From a virus, in IMG/VR virus record IMGVR_UViG_3300021964_000174, positions 1 to 39,892 of that record: a stretch of DNA of 39,892 nucleotides; one strand, 5' to 3'. The position numbers and the translations under genes are program-made. The notes beneath the pieces are model-generated. The model did not search any database and was not told the origin of the DNA. It saw only the letters and a program-made list of their open reading frames with translations. Shown one piece after another: positions 35,958 to 39,892 of this stretch (position 1 is the first letter of the stretch; every line of letters starts with the position of its first letter).

Positions 35958-36775
35958 TATTGCATATCCAATCCAGCTGCGAATCCGTACCAGATCGTCC
36001 CACCGTCAACGGTGAGGAACGTGAGAACGTCAACGCCGCTCGTTGTCAGCGTCGGCGCGGTGCCGCCGGCCCAATCAACCGAAGCGGGCCAGTTGACGGT
36101 CTGGCTGCCGCCGTTGGTCAGGATCAGCGTAAACGACCCAGCTGAGCCCGTGGCGGGCGGATTCGAGAAGGTGAAGGTCGTCGTTGACGTGTCCACCGTC
36201 GCCGTGACAACGTTGCCGCTCTCCAGGTTAATGTCCTGCGTGCCGCCGCCAATGGCGCCGATCGCGTTGACCGTCTCGCTAACGTCTTGCAGCTTGGGCT
36301 GGTCAATGATGTTGTCGGCGGCTGACATCGTGCCCGAGAGCGTCGAGGCGCCAAGCGTCTTGTTCGTTAGCGTTTCAGTTCCCGCCAACGTCGCAAAGGA
36401 ACCATCCTGAAGGGCTGTGTTGAACTCGGCCGTGGTGCCGGTCAACGTGCCTTCCCCAAGGTCAAGGGTTAGCGTGTTGGAGGCACTGTCGATCGTCTTG
36501 TTGGTCAGCGTTTCTGTGCCGGCCTGGGTCGCAAACGACCCATCCGAAAGCGCCGTGTTGAATTGCGCCGTTGTGCCCGAGACCGTGTTATTGCCCAGCG
36601 CAATCGTTTTGTTCGTGAACGTCGCCGTGCGCGCATCTTGAAATGCCACGAGGTTATCGACAGTGATCTTCTTCGACGCTGGCGTGCCACCGGGATCGTC
36701 AATAATTGTCAGCAAATCACCCGATGTCGGGGTCGCTGCCAACTCGGTCAGCGCGGAGATTTTTGTGTCGGCCAT
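35957..36775 (-). CDS. Tail-fibre protein with LTNKT repeats (272 aa)
   Basis: The sequence starts MADTKISALTELAATPTSGD, a very common phage-fibre opening. Residues about 53-89 and 90-135 repeat FTNKTI/LTNKTI...TTA(Q/E)FNTAL.DGSFAT.AGTET, with a third LTNKT at 136. The C-terminus (about 185-272) is beta-rich with 'GGSQTVNWPASVDW' typical of fibre tips. The last base of its stop is shared with the start of the large tail gene. Probable host-contact fibre. Confidence 0.7.
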   Translation of the reverse strand: MADTKISALTELAATPTSGDLLTIIDDPGGTPASKKITVDNLVAFQDARTATFTNKTIALGNNTVSGTTAQFNTALSDGSFATQAGTETLTNKTIDSASNTLTLDLGEGTLTGTTAEFNTALQDGSFATLAGTETLTNKTLGASTLSGTMSAADNIIDQPKLQDVSETVNAIGAIGGGTQDINLESGNVVTATVDTSTTTFTFSNPPATGSAGSFTLILTNGGSQTVNWPASVDWAGGTAPTLTTSGVDVLTFLTVDGGTIWYGFAAGLDMQ

Positions 36776-36785
36776 GTGTGTCCCC

Positions 36786-37124
36786 TTAGAAGTCGATCAG
36801 GTATTTGTCGCCGGACTCCAGCAACAAGAAGTCGCCGGCTTCGATGAGGTACGCATCACCCGCGCTAAACGCCACCAGCGCAAGATCATCCAAGGAACTC
36901 CACCCACTCACGCCCTTGTCGGCGGCATAAGCTGCCATGGCGCCCGTCACGTCGGTGTAGGAAGTCCCAAGCGCCGTATTAATCCACGCCAGCATCCGCT
37001 CGTTGAACGTGCCAGTGTCGATGCCTTGATCGTCCCAATAGGCGTGCCAATCGCTTGACGTTGAGCCGGTCGTGCTTGTCTGGTCGCGCAAGTCTTGGTG
37101 GCGGTTTTCCTGGTTCGTCGTCAT
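36786..37124 (-). CDS. Small tail-associated protein (112 aa)
   Basis: The ATG overlaps the preceding stop (ATGA). The N-terminal part is polar; 'LDDLALVAFSAGDAYLIEA' leads to a C-terminal repeat YLIEAGDFLLLESGDKYLI (about 92-110), a two-strand beta motif with GD turns seen in fibre-associated proteins. Function is inferred from its position between fibre genes. Confidence 0.5.
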   Translation of the reverse strand: MTTNQENRHQDLRDQTSTTGSTSSDWHAYWDDQGIDTGTFNERMLAWINTALGTSYTDVTGAMAAYAADKGVSGWSSLDDLALVAFSAGDAYLIEAGDFLLLESGDKYLIDF

Positions 37125-37552
37125 GCTGCTGCCGTCGCCCCCGTATCACACGCCCTCCACGCCGTTCCATCGTGGAACACCACCACGCCCGTGCCAGCGC
37201 CGCCGCCTTCGCCGTTCTTGCGGCCATCTGAGGCATACGCAATCATTCCAGCCGCGCCTGTGGGCAGCGTGCCGACCGTGTAGCTGTCGAGCGTCATCGT
37301 GGCGACGCCGGCGACCTGATCGCTGTCATTGATCGTGACGCCTGAGCCTTGCGCCTTCTTGGTGTCAGTTCCGTCCGTCCGAAGCACGGCGTTGTCCGTT
37401 GCGCCAAGACCGCCGGTGTAGACGCTCTCAGTCAGCGCGGTTTCCAGGTCAGCCAGCGTTGTGTTCCAATCATCCGGGTCGATGCTTTCGCCCTGGACGG
37501 CTGGATTAAAGCCATTAGACGGTGCGGTATAGGTACCAGAAGAGCGGGCCAT
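37121..37552 (-). CDS. Fibre-like protein with shared C-terminal motif (143 aa)
   Basis: GGAGGG precedes the ATG at 37552; an in-frame ATG at 37657 would overlap the upstream gene. The start MARSSGTYTAPSNGFNPAVQ is a frequent phage-fibre opening. The C-terminus has YTVGTLPTGAAGMIAYASD...GGG...VVVFHDGTAW, the same motif as the end of the 4828-6213 protein. It is probably a short fibre or adaptor for the neighbouring fibre proteins. Confidence 0.6.
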   Translation of the reverse strand: MARSSGTYTAPSNGFNPAVQGESIDPDDWNTTLADLETALTESVYTGGLGATDNAVLRTDGTDTKKAQGSGVTINDSDQVAGVATMTLDSYTVGTLPTGAAGMIAYASDGRKNGEGGGAGTGVVVFHDGTAWRACDTGATAAA

Positions 37553-37553
37553 G

Positions 37554-37844
37554 TTATCCCTCCACGAGCTTGATTTGCGGGGGCGGCATGGGCGTATCCA
37601 TGCGCTTCGTGATCTCGTTACGCATCGACTCGGTGGCGGCTTGGTTGCCGCGAACATTCTTGGCGGTTTCGATCGTTAGCATGGGGAGCCAAGCGATCGC
37701 GCATTGCCATTCGTCCAGTTCGCTGCCGGTCTGCGGGTTGGTGCCGCGCACGAGCGTGTACCAGGCGCACTTATGGCAGACCTTGGACACGTCCTTCTGG
37801 TGCAGCGGGCAGATCGGCCCCTTATCGGCAATGGGTGCTTTCAT
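37554..37844 (-). CDS. Small Cys/His virion-region protein (96 aa)
   Basis: Residues 12-29 contain CPLHQKDVSKVCHKCAWY, a C-x2-H...C-x2-C zinc-type motif. 'DEWQCAIAWLPMLTIE' follows, and then a helix. Similar small proteins are frequent in tail-fibre regions of podoviruses. It is coupled to the preceding gene by a one-base stop/start overlap at 37844. Function is unknown. Confidence 0.55.
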   Translation of the reverse strand: MKAPIADKGPICPLHQKDVSKVCHKCAWYTLVRGTNPQTGSELDEWQCAIAWLPMLTIETAKNVRGNQAATESMRNEITKRMDTPMPPPQIKLVEG

Positions 37845-38608
37845 TAGTCTTTCGTCGCTATGATCACGTCGGCGTATTGGACGGCGAAATCCATCGCGGT
37901 ACCCGATCCGCCCAGCGGGACAGTGTGGGTGTGGGCACCGTTAGATGACGTTGTGTAGACACTACTGCCGTTAATGATTTCCCCATCCCGCATCAGAACG
38001 TCACCCGCGCCGCCTGATACCTGAGCGTCAATATTGTATCCAATCGTCACCGTGTGCGTATGCGCGCCGTTACTTGCGGCTGTTAGATTGACGTTCGGCA
38101 GGTTGGCCTGCGCAATGGTCCGGCTTGTGAGCACGCTGGAGAACGCCGTTGTGCCGCCCTCAGAACCGCCTGTTCCGCCAGAAGACACGACCCTAATCGC
38201 CTTGTCGTTGATGCTCTCAGCGGTCCAGCCAGTCGGCGCAGCGGCTTGATAAAACAGCATTGACGTGCCGGCGGCGAAGGCGTCGTAATTCTCGCCGGAC
38301 GAAGTTTGAGCCCCTGTTGAGTCAAACTGAGCGACGAGTGAACCGCCCACCGCAATGCCAAGCGTGTCAGCGGCCACACGATAAACGCCAGTGTTGGTAT
38401 CCGTTGAGAAGATCAGCCCCGGCGCGGCGGCGGTGCCGGCGGCTATCTTGAGCTGGCCGGTCATGGCGGCCTGTCCGTCGCGGGGAAGGCTGTTCGTCAC
38501 TTCAGACGCGAAGTCGGTGAAGTTCGCGTTCATTTCCGACGACGAGATTGTCGTGCCACTCGAAAACGAGTTGGTCACAGACATCGTGCCTGATCCGTTT
38601 CTAGGCAA
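37844..38608 (-). CDS. Tail-collar-like fibre protein with HxH motifs (254 aa)
   Basis: The N-terminus (about 1-60) is the 'MSVTNSFSSGTTISSSEMNANF' type of fibre opening. Residues about 100-145 ('AGTSMLFYQAAAPTGWT' and then NDKAIRVVSSGGTGGSEGG) match the phage tail-collar / microcystin-dependent-protein domain. Two exact NGAHTHTV motifs follow (about 182-189 and 224-231). In T4 gp12 and gp37, HxH motifs bind iron ions along the fibre tip. A similar metal-bound receptor-binding tip is likely. The C-terminus ends 'AVQYADVIIATKD', typical of this family. Confidence 0.75.
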   Translation of the reverse strand: MPRNGSGTMSVTNSFSSGTTISSSEMNANFTDFASEVTNSLPRDGQAAMTGQLKIAAGTAAAPGLIFSTDTNTGVYRVAADTLGIAVGGSLVAQFDSTGAQTSSGENYDAFAAGTSMLFYQAAAPTGWTAESINDKAIRVVSSGGTGGSEGGTTAFSSVLTSRTIAQANLPNVNLTAASNGAHTHTVTIGYNIDAQVSGGAGDVLMRDGEIINGSSVYTTSSNGAHTHTVPLGGSGTAMDFAVQYADVIIATKD

Positions 38609-38610
38609 AG

Positions 38611-39892
38611 CTATCTCCCCTGCATCATCAGAGCACGGCCAAGGCGCGTTGCTTCGTCATATTCGTCTTTGTTGGCTTGCGCGGGCAGAACACCAAGCGT
38701 CCGATACGCAGAACCCATGTTTGGCGGGGCAACCGGAATTCGTGGATCAAAATTAGTCAGCCCCATCAGGCCGCGCGCAGCCAATCCAGGGGCAACAGCC
38801 CCCCCTGCGGCGCCAACAATGCCGCCAACGGGGCCGGCCACCATCGTACCAAGAGCAGCGCCACCTGATCCTGCACCAAGCGAGAATGGGTTGTTCAAGA
38901 TATTGATGTATTGAGCGCGTTCGGCCGTGCCTGAAGATGGCAATGGCGTCATCACCTCATCACCAGCGCGCGCCAATCGGCCAAGATCGTTCTTGCCGCG
39001 CACCAGATCACGCTTGCCCTGCTTTTTGACGGCAGCGCGCAACTTTGCCGGCGTGATCAATCCTTGCGATCCTGGAACCGCCGCTGAATTTGCAACTGCG
39101 TCTTCAAGAGCAATCATGTTGCGATAGCGCGTGTTCAAATTGCGCATGTCTTTTTTCAAAGCAGCGGCGGCTTTATCGCCCCCACGGCGCTTGGCTTGGG
39201 CAACGATGTTCTCTTGGATCATTTGAATCATGTCGCCTATGGCGCGCTGTGCATCCGGGTCATTGGTCATCCCGCGCGACTGACGTTTAAGATTGCTCAA
39301 ATAACGCGCGGCGTCCTCACCAATCATTGTTCCGTTGCTGTAAAGCTCATCAGCCAAATCTGAAATCATCGGCCGAACGGCACCGGCTTGCGTTCCGCGT
39401 GTGTATTCGTTGGCGCGCGCCCTGATTCTCGTTAAAAGCGTGTTGTCAGGATAGATCGTCATGCGTGGTGCGAGCTTTTTGTACGAGTCCGAAAAAGCCG
39501 CAAAGCCAGCATCCATCACTTCATCGGTGGCTCGGCTCGCGTTAATTCCTCGTTGCTCTAATTCTTTCATCAATCGCGGCGTCAATGCCCGCTTTAGAGC
39601 AGCCCGTGTAAACTGTTCGGCGGCCTGGTCCTGCATTCGGCTGGCCACTTGACCGCTAAAAGGTATCTGGTTAGCGGCATCTTCGAACCGGCGCAGCCTT
39701 TCGCTGCCAATCTTCTGGCCTCGTGTTAACGCTGTGACGCCCTCGTCCTGGAGCGTCTTGACGTTTTTGGACCGTATGGCGTTGGCGGGCGCTCGCATCG
39801 CAACTGATGGCGCCAAAGAACCCGCCACGGCACCGGCAACGCGTGCCGCACCTTCGTAGCCCGTACCTTCTGCAAGCTGGCCAGCGCCTTCT
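38611..39892 (-). CDS. DNA-ejection/internal virion protein, C-terminal part (gene split by contig ends)
   Basis: This is the continuation of the gene at 1-637; the frame is open to the end of the window. The region is largely helical with basic residues (about residues 200-450 of the joined protein). It then has a Gly/Ala-rich stretch (about 505-545), 'LGTMVAGPVGGIVGAAGG', that could cross a membrane. The C-terminus is charged. An N-terminal and a C-terminal glycine-rich segment in a long helical protein fits a virion protein ejected with the DNA. The stop at 38611 is three bases from the start of the collar-like gene. Confidence 0.7.
   Translation of the reverse strand, partial: EGAGQLAEGTGYEGAARVAGAVAGSLAPSVAMRAPANAIRSKNVKTLQDEGVTALTRGQKIGSERLRRFEDAANQIPFSGQVASRMQDQAAEQFTRAALKRALTPRLMKELEQRGINASRATDEVMDAGFAAFSDSYKKLAPRMTIYPDNTLLTRIRARANEYTRGTQAGAVRPMISDLADELYSNGTMIGEDAARYLSNLKRQSRGMTNDPDAQRAIGDMIQMIQENIVAQAKRRGGDKAAAALKKDMRNLNTRYRNMIALEDAVANSAAVPGSQGLITPAKLRAAVKKQGKRDLVRGKNDLGRLARAGDEVMTPLPSSGTAERAQYINILNNPFSLGAGSGGAALGTMVAGPVGGIVGAAGGAVAPGLAARGLMGLTNFDPRIPVAPPNMGSAYRTLGVLPAQANKDEYDEATRLGRALMMQGR
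39767..39892. repeat. Terminal direct repeat, right copy (circular-closure overlap)
   Basis: Identical to 3-128. See the left copy. The circular length implied is 39,764 bp. Confidence 0.9.

Overview
The window is the whole of a small tailed-phage genome of about 39.8 kb, probably a short-tailed (podovirus-like) phage with P22-type morphogenesis. Bases 3-128 and 39767-39892 are identical. One reading frame runs in frame across that join and closes the molecule into a circle of about 39,764 bp. The contig was opened inside a virion (DNA-ejection) protein gene. The host is most likely an alphaproteobacterium of the Rhizobiales (Hyphomicrobiales). The evidence is an outer-membrane porin of the Porin_2 type found in that order, a small GcrA-like DNA-binding protein (GcrA is alphaproteobacterial), and an exact chromosomal-type parS site. 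No integrase, transposase, DNA polymerase, primase, helicase, tRNA gene or CRISPR array was seen.

Late region. One very long leftward run starts near 19100, goes down to base 1, crosses the join and continues from 39892 to about 29060. In order of transcription it holds: a ribbon-helix-helix regulator and small genes (17.4-19.1 kb); small and large terminase (15.7-17.3 kb); a structural protein; portal; an M15-like peptidase; scaffold; major capsid protein; a probable decoration protein; a DUF115-methyltransferase fusion; a gp4-like adaptor; a fibre-like protein; a gp10-like tail hub; an acetyltransferase-like protein; three ejection-type proteins; six tail or fibre genes including a 1312-residue duplicated protein (31.5-38.6 kb); a coiled-coil protein carrying parS; and lysis genes (endolysin, nested spanins, a membrane protein resembling XhlA). 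Neighbouring genes are mostly joined by TAATG or ATGA overlaps, which implies translational coupling.

Early and control regions. A divergent control region at 24.8-25.0 kb separates two operons. The leftward operon (24.8 to 20.5 kb) holds an HTH regulator, a small protein, a lambda-O-like replication initiator with iterons inside its gene, several small cysteine-rich or membrane proteins, a large membrane coiled-coil protein and the GcrA-like protein. The rightward operon (25.0 to 27.7 kb) holds an ERF-family annealing protein, a DUF1367-like protein, an HNH nuclease and small genes. It is followed by the porin gene (27.9-29.0 kb). A second divergent region at 19.13-19.20 kb has a rightward promoter with a perfect palindrome between its -35 and -10 boxes. 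It drives two tiny genes and a membrane coiled-coil protein.

Most unusual points: the exact parS site without any par genes; the porin gene and a near-identical second copy of its first 120 bp fused to a different membrane protein 2.5 kb away; a lambda-like origin inside the initiator gene with a possible oop-like antisense RNA beside it; and the 52-residue GcrA-like gene. No stretch longer than 300 bases lacks a gene.
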